Of a stretch of 64,000 nucleotides of DNA, positions 43,887-51,427 are shown piece after piece. A program made the position numbers and the translations under genes. Below the pieces are notes generated by a model that was not told the DNA's origin, searched no databases, and worked only from the letters and a program-made list of their open reading frames with translations. Position 1 is the first letter of the stretch. Every line of letters starts with the position of its first letter. Source of the DNA: an uncultured Bacteroidales bacterium (GTDB taxonomy: Bacteria; Bacteroidota; Bacteroidia; Bacteroidales; UBA3824); contig CALFIU010000055.1 in NCBI GenBank assembly GCA_937877455.1, forward strand, positions 17,059-81,058, read 5' to 3'.

Positions 43887-44165
43887 ATGTTAGGATTGCC
43901 TCATTTTTTTCCGCCAATGGAAATACACGAATTTGAATATCTACCCCGTTTTTACGATCCACACAAAGAAGAAATGGAGTATCGCATAGCAAAAGCACGC
44001 AAAGAACTCGGGAAAGAAGATGCCAAAGACGTAAGATTATTGCAAAAAGGGACGTTTACATCAAAAATGGAATATCGGCATAAAGCAGTAAGAAACAGCA
44101 ATTTCCGCGTGCTTGTAATTTTTGGAATTCTGAGTGCATTAGTTTACATGTATTTTTTCAGTTAA
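43887..44165 (+). CDS. Small membrane protein of unknown function upstream of mutL
   Basis: 92 aa from the ATG at 43887; an in-frame codon at 43857 lies on the -7 box and is rejected as a start. The N-terminus MLGLPHFFPPMEIHEFEYLP is followed by FYDPHKEEMEYRIAKARKEL and a basic stretch. A single C-terminal transmembrane helix (FRVLVIFGILSALVYMYFFS) would tail-anchor it in the membrane. No domain is recognised. mutL begins 30 bases downstream, so the two are probably co-transcribed. Confidence 0.65.
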   Translation: MLGLPHFFPPMEIHEFEYLPRFYDPHKEEMEYRIAKARKELGKEDAKDVRLLQKGTFTSKMEYRHKAVRNSNFRVLVIFGILSALVYMYFFS

Positions 44166-44195
44166 TAAAACACCTGAAAGAAAAAAACAGGGGAA

Positions 44196-46010
44196 ATGGC
44201 TGATATAATAAAAATGATGTCGGATGCCTTAGCCAACCAAATAGCGGCTGGGGAAGTAATTCAACGCCCTGCATCGGTGGTAAAAGAACTTGTAGAAAAT
44301 TCTGTTGATGCTGGTGCAACAAAAATAACCGTAAATATAAAAGACGCGGGGCGAACACTCATACAAGTAACAGACAACGGTTGCGGAATGAGTGAAAATG
44401 ATGCGCGTATGAGTTTTGAACGACATGCAACATCAAAAATCAACACCGCCGATGACTTGTTTTGCATCTACACCAAAGGTTTTAGAGGCGAAGCACTTGC
44501 AAGTATAGCTGCGGTAGCCGAGGTAGAACTAAAAACACGTCGAGAAGAAGATGTTATGGGAACCGACATAATCATTAACGGAGCCAACTTTGTTAGTCAA
44601 ACCCCATGTAACACACCCAAGGGAACAAACTTTGCAGTTAAAAGCCTTTTTTTCAATGTTCCAGCAAGGCGTAAATTTCTAAAAGCCAATTCCACAGAAT
44701 TGCAACACATAATAACAGAATTTCAACGAGTAGTATTAACACATCCACAAATAGAGTTTTCTCTGTATCACAACGACAACATACTTTACCAATTGCCAAA
44801 AGCCAACCTCAAACAAAGGATAATTAGTGTATTTGGCAAAAGTCTTAATTCTGAACTAATACCCGTAGAAATTGATACATCAATTGTAAAAATAACAGGA
44901 TTTACAGGAAAACCATCCACCAGCAAGAAAAAAAGCGACAAACAATTTTTCTTTGTTAATAATAGATTTATGAAAAATAGCTATTTTAACAAAGCCATCG
45001 CCCTTGCATACGATAAACTCGTACTTCCCGATTGTGTACCTGCATATTTTTTGTATTTCGACATCGACCCACACACAATAGATGTTAACATACACCCAAC
45101 AAAAACAGAAATTAATTTTGAAAACGCATCAGACATATTTAGATTGTTGCAAGCTGGCATTCGTGAAACACTATCAAAAAGCGACGTTGCTCCATCAATA
45201 GATTTTGACAACGACTTCGATAGCGAAGAAGTACCATATTTTTCAAAAGACATACCTGCGCCACAAGCACCGCAAGTAAACTACAACCCATTTTACAACC
45301 CTTTTGAACACGAATCCAACACCATTGCACGACACAATGCCGAAAATTGGGAAAAACTATACAATCCACAAGAAGATACCCAAGTATTAACACAAAGTTA
45401 TACTTCAAACCAACAAACAATGTTAGGTGAAGGCTTTGCTCAAAATAGTGCAGAACAAAAACTTATACAAATAAAAAACAAATACATCATAAGTCCAGTA
45501 AAATCAGGACTTATGGTAATAGACCAAAGCCGCGCCCATTATAGAATATTGTACGAAAAATATATTTCAGCCATTTCGGAAAACGCTGATGGTGTGCAAA
45601 CTTTACTTTACCCAGAAACAATTAATATCGACACACAAACATTTGCAATGGCATACGACATAAGAGAAGAACTTGCAAGTGTTGGTTTTGATATAGAATA
45701 CAGCGAAAACATACTTACAATAATTGGCATACCACCGTTTTTAAACTCCAACAATGCAATAGATATACTTAAAGACATAATAGATAGTTACAAAAACGAA
45801 AACACAAGTATTTTATCGTCGATAAAAGAAACACTTGCAAAAACCATAGCTCGACGCGAATCAATACCCTATGGTAAGCCACTCGCTCAACAAGAAATGC
45901 AAAACCTTATCGACAACTTATTCGCATCTTCAAGTCCAAATTACTCACCAGACGGCAAGCCCGCTGTAGTAATAATGCAAATGGACGAAATTGACAAAAA
46001 ATTTATCTAA
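44196..46010 (+). CDS. mutL: DNA mismatch repair protein MutL
   Basis: 604 aa, GHKL ATPase that couples mismatch recognition by MutS to strand removal. The ATP-binding motifs are all present in the N-terminal 110 residues: KELVENSVDAGATKI (motif I), DNGCGMS (II), and TKGFRGEALASIA (III). The linker from about 350 to 410 is low complexity (QAPQVNYNPFYNPFEHESN). The C-terminal domain has KNKYIISPVKSGLMVIDQSR and ends with ARRESIPYGKPLAQQEMQNL. An endonuclease DQHAxxER motif is not evident (DQSRAHYR stands in the matching place), so it may lack nicking activity or use a variant site. Confidence 0.94.
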   Translation: MADIIKMMSDALANQIAAGEVIQRPASVVKELVENSVDAGATKITVNIKDAGRTLIQVTDNGCGMSENDARMSFERHATSKINTADDLFCIYTKGFRGEALASIAAVAEVELKTRREEDVMGTDIIINGANFVSQTPCNTPKGTNFAVKSLFFNVPARRKFLKANSTELQHIITEFQRVVLTHPQIEFSLYHNDNILYQLPKANLKQRIISVFGKSLNSELIPVEIDTSIVKITGFTGKPSTSKKKSDKQFFFVNNRFMKNSYFNKAIALAYDKLVLPDCVPAYFLYFDIDPHTIDVNIHPTKTEINFENASDIFRLLQAGIRETLSKSDVAPSIDFDNDFDSEEVPYFSKDIPAPQAPQVNYNPFYNPFEHESNTIARHNAENWEKLYNPQEDTQVLTQSYTSNQQTMLGEGFAQNSAEQKLIQIKNKYIISPVKSGLMVIDQSRAHYRILYEKYISAISENADGVQTLLYPETINIDTQTFAMAYDIREELASVGFDIEYSENILTIIGIPPFLNSNNAIDILKDIIDSYKNENTSILSSIKETLAKTIARRESIPYGKPLAQQEMQNLIDNLFASSSPNYSPDGKPAVVIMQMDEIDKKFI

Positions 46011-46019
46011 CGACAAGAC

Positions 46020-46817
46020 ATGATTAACTTTACCCAAGGTGTAAAAATTATATTACTTATCAACTTAAGCATGTTTGCGCTAGCTTGGATATTGCAAAAT
46101 TTCTTTGCAATAGACCTTAGCCACATACTGGGTATGTTTTATTTCAAATCTTCAAACTACCACCACTACCAAATAATAACCCACATGTTTATGCACGGTA
46201 GCATTTTGCACTTACTTTTCAACATGTACTCGCTCTATTTGTTTGGTTCTATGGTAGAACAAGTTTGGGGTACCAAACGATTTGTATTTTATTACATCTT
46301 CACAGGAATTGGTGCTGCCGCATTACACGCAGGTGTCAATTGGTGGCAAATGCACACTCTTATTGATGATGCACAATTATTTATAAACAATCCTACAAGC
46401 GATACACTTGCTTTATTCTCCGAAAATCATACCGCACTATTCAACAAACAAGCGTTATCAGATTTTTTAGCAGAATGGAGCGAACATCCAGAAATTACGC
46501 AATATAGTGATTTAGCTATAGAACAAGTGCAAGACATGATTGACCATGCCATCAACAATACGTGCATGCTCGGTGCTTCTGGTGCTGTTTTTGGGTTACT
46601 TCTTGCTTTTGGAATGATGTATCCCGACATAAAGTTATACATTATGTTTTTGCCAATAGGAATAAAAGCAAAATACTTAGTACTTATATATGGACTTTCT
46701 GAACTTGCATTTGGAATTTTTGCAACCAACGATGGCATAGCACACTTTGCACATCTTGGTGGTCTGCTTTTCGGCTTTATAATTATAAAGATTTGGCAAA
46801 AACAAAACGAATTTTAA
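46020..46817 (+). CDS. Rhomboid-family intramembrane serine protease (first of two)
   Basis: 265 aa with six or more membrane helices. The catalytic Ser lies in LGASGAVFGLLLAFGM (Ser187) and the His in IAHFAHLGGLLFG (His245). The upstream HMFMHGSILHLLFNMYSLYL motif is the family's conserved helix-2 block. Rhomboids cut transmembrane helices of client proteins; no client can be named. A non-conserved loop (residues about 115-165, LINNPTSDTLALFSENHTAL) sits between helices. It starts 10 bases after mutL and is followed by a second rhomboid gene. Confidence 0.9.
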   Translation: MINFTQGVKIILLINLSMFALAWILQNFFAIDLSHILGMFYFKSSNYHHYQIITHMFMHGSILHLLFNMYSLYLFGSMVEQVWGTKRFVFYYIFTGIGAAALHAGVNWWQMHTLIDDAQLFINNPTSDTLALFSENHTALFNKQALSDFLAEWSEHPEITQYSDLAIEQVQDMIDHAINNTCMLGASGAVFGLLLAFGMMYPDIKLYIMFLPIGIKAKYLVLIYGLSELAFGIFATNDGIAHFAHLGGLLFGFIIIKIWQKQNEF

Positions 46818-46845
46818 TTTTTTTAATTACAATAAAAGATATACA

Positions 46846-47760
46846 ATGAATGCATTGAAACAATTTTTTAGCCAAAATATGCTAAACAAGCTAATAATTA
46901 TTAACATTGCAATATACTTGCTGATAAATATAACAGAAGTAATATCGTTTCTATTAGCAAGGCAAGGTATAGTAGAACAATTTGTATATCAATGGGTTGC
47001 ATTGCCAGCATACTTACCATCGCTCATTTTAAAACCATGGACAGCAATAACATATATGTTTACACACGAAAGTTTTTGGCATCTTTTGGGCAATATGCTA
47101 TGGCTATATTTCCTTGGTCAAATGTTTTTTAGTTTTTTTAATGGCAAGCAAATGTTTGCCCTATATATACTTGGAGGATTTGCAGGAGCAGCACTCTACA
47201 TCATAAGTTACAATATCTTCCCGGTTTTTAGACCTGCCCTACTTCTATCAACATGTATCGGAGCATCGGCAGCAGTAACAGCAATTGTAATAGCACTTTG
47301 CGTTTATAAACCCGACTTTAAAGTATTACTTTTTGGCATAATACCCATTTCTCTCAAATGGCTTGGTATTTTCTACATAGCCTTTGACGTAATGAGCATA
47401 ATGAGCGACAACGCAGGCGGACACATATCTCACATTGGAGGTGCTATTATTGGACTATTGTTTGCCGTAGAAATAAAAAAAGGCAAAGACATAACAAATG
47501 GTTTCAACAAAATTATGGACAAAATAGTAGCATTTTTTCAACAACTTGGTGGTTCTAAAAAGATGAAAGTAAGCTACCGTCGCAGTCAAGAAGCCAAAAA
47601 GAAAAAAGAGCATTATGTAAGTACAACAGATGCCGATTATAGCAATAACGATGCCGCTCGACAAGCCAAAATTGACCAAATACTCGACAAAATATCAAAA
47701 TCGGGATATGATAGCCTAACCAAAGAAGAAAAAGAATTTATGTTTAGACAAAAAGGTTAA
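46846..47760 (+). CDS. Rhomboid-family intramembrane serine protease (second of two)
   Basis: 304 aa. The catalytic Ser is in CIGASAAVTAIVIALC (Ser141) and the His in GGHISHIGGAIIGLLF (His196). The block MFTHESFWHLLGNMLWLYFL fits helix 2. A charged cytosolic tail of about 90 residues follows the last helix (KKMKVSYRRSQEAKKKKEHY) and ends in a short helical motif, IDQILDKISKSGYDSLTKEE, typical of Bacteroidota rhomboids of this type. The gene is 28 bases after the first rhomboid. The two are only distantly alike and are not a recent duplication. Confidence 0.9.
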   Translation: MNALKQFFSQNMLNKLIIINIAIYLLINITEVISFLLARQGIVEQFVYQWVALPAYLPSLILKPWTAITYMFTHESFWHLLGNMLWLYFLGQMFFSFFNGKQMFALYILGGFAGAALYIISYNIFPVFRPALLLSTCIGASAAVTAIVIALCVYKPDFKVLLFGIIPISLKWLGIFYIAFDVMSIMSDNAGGHISHIGGAIIGLLFAVEIKKGKDITNGFNKIMDKIVAFFQQLGGSKKMKVSYRRSQEAKKKKEHYVSTTDADYSNNDAARQAKIDQILDKISKSGYDSLTKEEKEFMFRQKG

Positions 47761-47764
47761 TAAA

Positions 47765-48982
47765 CTAATTTTCAATTTGTTTTGGTTCATCAACAACCAA
47801 ATCTTTTAATCTTACACCCAAAACAAGGAAATCATCAATTTGTTGGCGATTGCCCTTCCAATTAGCCATGGTTTCGGCAACTACTTGTTTTTGTTGCTCC
47901 ATAGGCAAATTGCGATTGGCGAGTATCATCTCTCGAAATCTCATGGTGTTGAACTTCTCGTTTTCTGCGCCACCAAACTGATCCATATATCCATCAGAAA
48001 ACATATATATAGAGGTGTCATCATCATACATAAAATCATAAGACGTAAATTCTACTTTCATATCAGGACGCAACGGACGTCCACCTATGGAATATATGTT
48101 TGCTTTTAAAACTTTAAGTTTATCGCCTTGAACAACATAGAGATTGTTTTTTGCACCAGCAAACTGAAATCTATGCAATTTGCTATCAACGGTACAAAGG
48201 CTCATATCCATTCCATCTTCGCTGTCGGAATCTTCATGCTGATTAAGTGCAAGCATAAGTCCTGTATGAAGCATCGCCAATATTTGATCGGGTTTAAAAA
48301 CATGTTTTATGTTTACAATCTCGTGCAACAATGTGTTGCCAATCATAGATAGAAATGCACCAGGTACACCATGCCCAGTGCAATCTATAGCCGTAAGTAC
48401 ATACTTATTTTCAAATTTAGAAAACCAATAAAAATCGCCACTTACAATATCTTTTGGCTGATAATACACAAACATTTGTGGCATCCATTGGCGTATTTTT
48501 TCTTCAGGAACAAGTATTGAATCTTGAATTTTTCTGGCATAATTAAGGCTATCGGTTATTTGATTATTTTTAACCTCAACAATAGCCTTTTGTTGCTCAA
48601 TCTCAGCATTTTTGGTTTCAAGCTGCGTATTTATCTTCTTTATTTTTTTTAACATTACATAAAGCACTGCCATAAAACCAACAATAATAAATCCTCCAAT
48701 TATAAACACAATAATAATAGTTCTTTGCCTATCTATCATATCAGAAGAAATCTGTGTCTGTGTGCTTAACTGAGGTTTATGGTCTTCTGGTATTTTGTTT
48801 AAAGAAACAAAATTTGCCAATTCAACAGCCTTATAACAAAAATTATTATCTATTTTTTCAACAAATCCAACTGCATCACAACATTCAAAAGAAACATTAA
48901 ACAACATATCCTTTGCTGTACATGGTATATACAAACAAAGATTTAACATTGTTAAAAATATAACAATCAAAAAGTTGCGCAT
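47765..48982 (-). CDS. Membrane-bound SpoIIE-type PP2C phosphatase
   Basis: 405 aa. A signal-like N-terminus (residues 1-22) and a transmembrane helix near 88-110 (TIIIVFIIGGFIIVGFMAVL) flank a short extracytoplasmic part. A coiled coil (about 112-150) leads to the phosphatase domain. Metal-binding and core motifs are DIVSGDFYWFSKFENKYVLT, AIDCTGHGVPGAFLSMIGN, YMFSDGYMDQFGG and RQQIDDFLVLGVRL. SpoIIE phosphatases act on phosphoserine/threonine regulators such as anti-sigma antagonists or SiaC. A SiaC gene lies 19 kb away in this window, so it is a candidate substrate, by inference only. The gene stands alone, 4 bases from the convergent rhomboid gene. Confidence 0.88.
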   Translation of the reverse strand: MRNFLIVIFLTMLNLCLYIPCTAKDMLFNVSFECCDAVGFVEKIDNNFCYKAVELANFVSLNKIPEDHKPQLSTQTQISSDMIDRQRTIIIVFIIGGFIIVGFMAVLYVMLKKIKKINTQLETKNAEIEQQKAIVEVKNNQITDSLNYARKIQDSILVPEEKIRQWMPQMFVYYQPKDIVSGDFYWFSKFENKYVLTAIDCTGHGVPGAFLSMIGNTLLHEIVNIKHVFKPDQILAMLHTGLMLALNQHEDSDSEDGMDMSLCTVDSKLHRFQFAGAKNNLYVVQGDKLKVLKANIYSIGGRPLRPDMKVEFTSYDFMYDDDTSIYMFSDGYMDQFGGAENEKFNTMRFREMILANRNLPMEQQKQVVAETMANWKGNRQQIDDFLVLGVRLKDLVVDEPKQIEN

Positions 48983-49306
48983 AAAAAGATTATTTTTTTA
49001 CGATTTCAAATATAACAAAAAAAAGAAAACCCAATATCAAAATCGTTTAATTTTTTTTATCTGCCATGCAAAATTAATCCAATGTATTTGAACATTTTAT
49101 TAATAAAGACAAAAAAACCGGTCTGAAGTAAAACTCAGACCGGGCATTTCTCATCAAAAAAACTAAAAAAACTCAAAAAACACTTAAAAATAAACACTTA
49201 AAAATTTTTGGGAAGGTTGCGGAACTCCCCTAAAAAAAACACATTATAAAGTATCAGTCTTCTATATATGACACAAAAAATAAATATTCCCCTTAGTGAA
49301 AAAATG
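48983..49306. other. Intergenic region between the SpoIIE phosphatase and the repeat protein
   Basis: Very AT-rich. It contains the terminator at 49111-49143, two adjacent copies of a word like AAACACTTAAAAAT (about 49178-49205), and an imperfect hairpin GGGAAGGTTGCGGAACTCCC at about 49210-49229. No gene is supported. The phosphatase promoter must lie near 48983-49080 but no clear -7 box is seen. Confidence 0.5.
49111..49143 (-). terminator. Terminator of the YGD-repeat protein gene
   Basis: CCGGTCTGA at 49118-49126 pairs with TCAGACCGG at 49135-49143. The A run at 49111-49117 gives a T run on the minus strand. It lies about 165 bases after the stop of the minus-strand gene at 49307. Confidence 0.7.
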
Positions 49307-50026
49307 TTAAATATTAGTTTCCACTTTGTAACCATCATACACCACAATCCAATAATCGCCATACGAGCGTACAATATTTACCTTTCTACCTTTTTTAACA
49401 TGATTTTTTAGACATTCGGCAAGACCTTCTGGCAAATTTTGAAATGCCAAGCCTTTATCTCCATAAAGCAAAATCCAACCGTTACCACTACCAACAAACT
49501 GAATATCACGTATTTTAACATGTCTTTTATTGATTTCGGCAAGTTTTTTCAACATAGACGATGGGGCAGACTTGGCAGCAAACCCGTTATTACCATAACG
49601 AACTACACTTGCACCACCCTTTGCAGCTAAACCACAAACTTTTCCCTTAGATTTAACACGCGAAAGTTCGTTAGCAATATCTTGCGGCAAACCAACCGAA
49701 GAATATTTACCATCACCATAAAACAAAACCCAACTTGTATCAGAAAGCAAACAAGCCGAATTTATCTGTGTTCCCTCGCTGTTAAGTTTTCCCAAAAGAT
49801 CTTCTATTGGCGTTGGTAAATAACTATAAGAATAGCCAATATCACCAAAAATAATCAACCAATGCCCATCAGCATTAAAAGCAATGTCTTTTATTTCTAT
49901 CTTTTTTTGCGAAATGTCAGACAACTCATTTTTGAGGTTTTGCATAAGTTTCTTGTTAACCTCTGTTTGTGCTGCCACCGACAAACACATAAACACCGAA
50001 AAAACAAAAAATAATATTTTTTTCAT
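49307..50026 (-). CDS. Exported protein with YGD repeats, unknown function
   Basis: 239 aa. Signal peptide MKKILFFVFSVFMCLSVAAQ (cleavage after about residue 20). The mature part is built from about four repeats of 40-50 residues, each with a strand of the type W-(L/V/I)-(I/L)-(I/F/L)-(F/Y)-G-D followed by a short LP..L helix: HWLIIFGDIGYSYSYLP, SWVLFYGDGKYSSVGLP, ASVVRYGNNGFAAKSAPSSM, GWILLYGDKGLAFQNLPEGL, and a final YWIVVYDGYKV. The pattern suggests a small beta-propeller or repeat fold. No catalytic residues are apparent. It is probably periplasmic or surface-bound. No neighbour hints at a role. Confidence 0.65.
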   Translation of the reverse strand: MKKILFFVFSVFMCLSVAAQTEVNKKLMQNLKNELSDISQKKIEIKDIAFNADGHWLIIFGDIGYSYSYLPTPIEDLLGKLNSEGTQINSACLLSDTSWVLFYGDGKYSSVGLPQDIANELSRVKSKGKVCGLAAKGGASVVRYGNNGFAAKSAPSSMLKKLAEINKRHVKIRDIQFVGSGNGWILLYGDKGLAFQNLPEGLAECLKNHVKKGRKVNIVRSYGDYWIVVYDGYKVETNI

Positions 50027-50213
50027 AGCAATAATGTTTTTATTGATTTTTTGTTTTATGACAATTTTAACAGTCTAAACACCCAAAAACAACCAATGGA
50101 ATTGAGTTTTTTTTATAAATTAAACATTTTTTGTAGTTATATGTTAAAAAAATAAAAAAAATAGTTTTTATTTGCAATAAGTTATTTAATTTGCTAAATA
50201 AAACACAAGGAAT

Positions 50214-51185
50214 ATGAACACAATATTACACTCAGCATTAGTAGCAGCGTCATTATTAGTATTTGCAGGCTGCGCTGGCGGTGGTAACACCAACAACAAT
50301 GGAGAAAACTCCGATAACGACGGCTACAAATCGGGACAAATGGTGCAGATAAACTACGCCGATTATGGTCTCGATCAAGATTTCATAAACAGATACGATT
50401 CTCTTAATATCGCGGATATAGGCGACATGATACAAAGTTTTCCATCTCCAGTGGAAATGGCAGCTATTATTCAAAACATGAACGTGCCTTACCGTACAAA
50501 ATACCTATTTCCAAAAGATGCAGCCAAAAATTTTGAAACCAATTTTAAAAAAGCCTTAGGCCTCGGTGTTTATTGTGCCGACTTAGGTTACTTAAATGTA
50601 TATAATCAAAGTAGGGACGTAATAGACTATCTTGTAAACATACGTCAACTAAGCGACCAACTCAAAATAGGTCAGTTTTTCGACTTTAGCACATTAAAAA
50701 ACATAGCCACCAACAGCGACAACCTTGATAGCCTTTTGATACTTTCGGTACAAAGTTATTTCAACATGGACGCATACTTACGTCAAAACGACCGTAGCAA
50801 CCTTAGCGCACTTATGGTTACAGGAGTTTGGCTCGAAAGCCTTTACTTAGCCTGCGATGTTTATCAAGAAAAACAAAACAAACAACTTAAAGACTTTATC
50901 GCAAGCCAAAAGCCAATTCTCGCCAACTTGCTCGGTGTTTTGGTAAAATTTATAAAAAGCGACCCAGACTACGTTAAACTTGTGGCAAACCTAAAAGATT
51001 TGGTTAACGCTATGGAAAATATAACCATAGAAACAATAGAAGGCGAAGATCAACACGAAATAGTTGATGGTCAAAGCATTACAACTCAAGGTGAACATAC
51101 AGAAATAACAGTTTCAGACGAGCAAATGATGCAAATAGTAAAAGTAACCCAAAATATTCGCAAAAAAATAGCAGAACAACTTTAG
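50214..51185 (+). CDS. Putative lipoprotein, paralogue of the one at 17044
   Basis: 323 aa. MNTILHSALVAASLLVFAGC is a lipoprotein signal with Cys20, followed by a Gly/Asn-rich flexible linker (GGGNTNNNGENSDNDG). The folded part shares with the minus-strand lipoprotein at 17044 the P-x-P-V-E motif (FPSPVEMAAII), the ALGLGVYCADLGYLNVYN block, an S-Y-F-N-M-D-A-Y stretch, and TGVWLESLYLACDV. The C-terminus is acidic with a helix (DEQMMQIVKVTQNIRKKIAE). The function is unknown. It ends in TAG and is followed by the trp leader. Confidence 0.68.
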   Translation: MNTILHSALVAASLLVFAGCAGGGNTNNNGENSDNDGYKSGQMVQINYADYGLDQDFINRYDSLNIADIGDMIQSFPSPVEMAAIIQNMNVPYRTKYLFPKDAAKNFETNFKKALGLGVYCADLGYLNVYNQSRDVIDYLVNIRQLSDQLKIGQFFDFSTLKNIATNSDNLDSLLILSVQSYFNMDAYLRQNDRSNLSALMVTGVWLESLYLACDVYQEKQNKQLKDFIASQKPILANLLGVLVKFIKSDPDYVKLVANLKDLVNAMENITIETIEGEDQHEIVDGQSITTQGEHTEITVSDEQMMQIVKVTQNIRKKIAEQL

Positions 51186-51250
51186 ATTGTCTTTTTGCTA
51201 AATTTTATAAAAAAAATTCACAAAAATATTTTTATCTAAAAAATTATTTT

Positions 51251-51259
51251 TACATTTGC
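51251..51259 (+). promoter_or_regulatory. -7 box of the trp operon
   Basis: TACATTTGC matches TAnnTTTGY exactly. Transcription would start near 51266, 14 bases before the leader-peptide ATG at 51280. Confidence 0.65.
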
Positions 51260-51279
51260 ACAAAATAAACAAATAAAAC

Positions 51280-51330
51280 ATGTTTGCAATTAACAAATAT
51301 TGGTGGTGGTTGTCGCTTAAAAAAAATTAA
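51280..51330 (+). CDS. trpL: trp operon leader peptide
   Basis: A 16-codon frame, MFAINKYWWWLSLKKN then TAA, with three consecutive TGG codons at 51301-51309. In Trp starvation the ribosome should stall here. It lies between the -7 box and a terminator, the classical position of an attenuator leader peptide. Confidence 0.88.
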   Translation: MFAINKYWWWLSLKKN

Positions 51331-51408
51331 GTGAGCATATCGCCGTACGCAAACAAATTAATAAAATAAAAAAAACGGATTGTCGCTCACACGGCAATCC
51401 GTTTTTTT
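51310..51408 (+). promoter_or_regulatory. trp attenuator with alternative hairpins (Bacteroid-trp type)
   Basis: Segment 1 (GTCGCTT, 51312-51318, in the leader frame) can pair weakly with segment 2 (AAGTGAGC, 51329-51336). Segment 2 can instead pair with segment 3 (GCTCAC, 51385-51390). Segment 3 also belongs to the terminator stem. A ribosome stalled on the Trp codons would cover segment 1, free segment 2 to pair with 3, and prevent termination. This matches the conserved RNA described upstream of trp operons in Bacteroidota, as I recall it. Confidence 0.8.
51375..51408 (+). terminator. Attenuation terminator of the trp leader
   Basis: An 11-bp stem, ACGGATTGTCG (51375-51385) with CGGCAATCCGT (51392-51402), one wobble pair, loop CTCACA, followed by a T7 run ending at 51408. 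Confidence 0.88.
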
Positions 51409-51427
51409 GTTAAACCATAAAAAAATA

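Noticed and set aside
51380..51427. Longer TrpE start at a TTG
   Set aside because: The extension would be encoded by the terminator hairpin of the attenuator; the ATG at 51428 fits the family.
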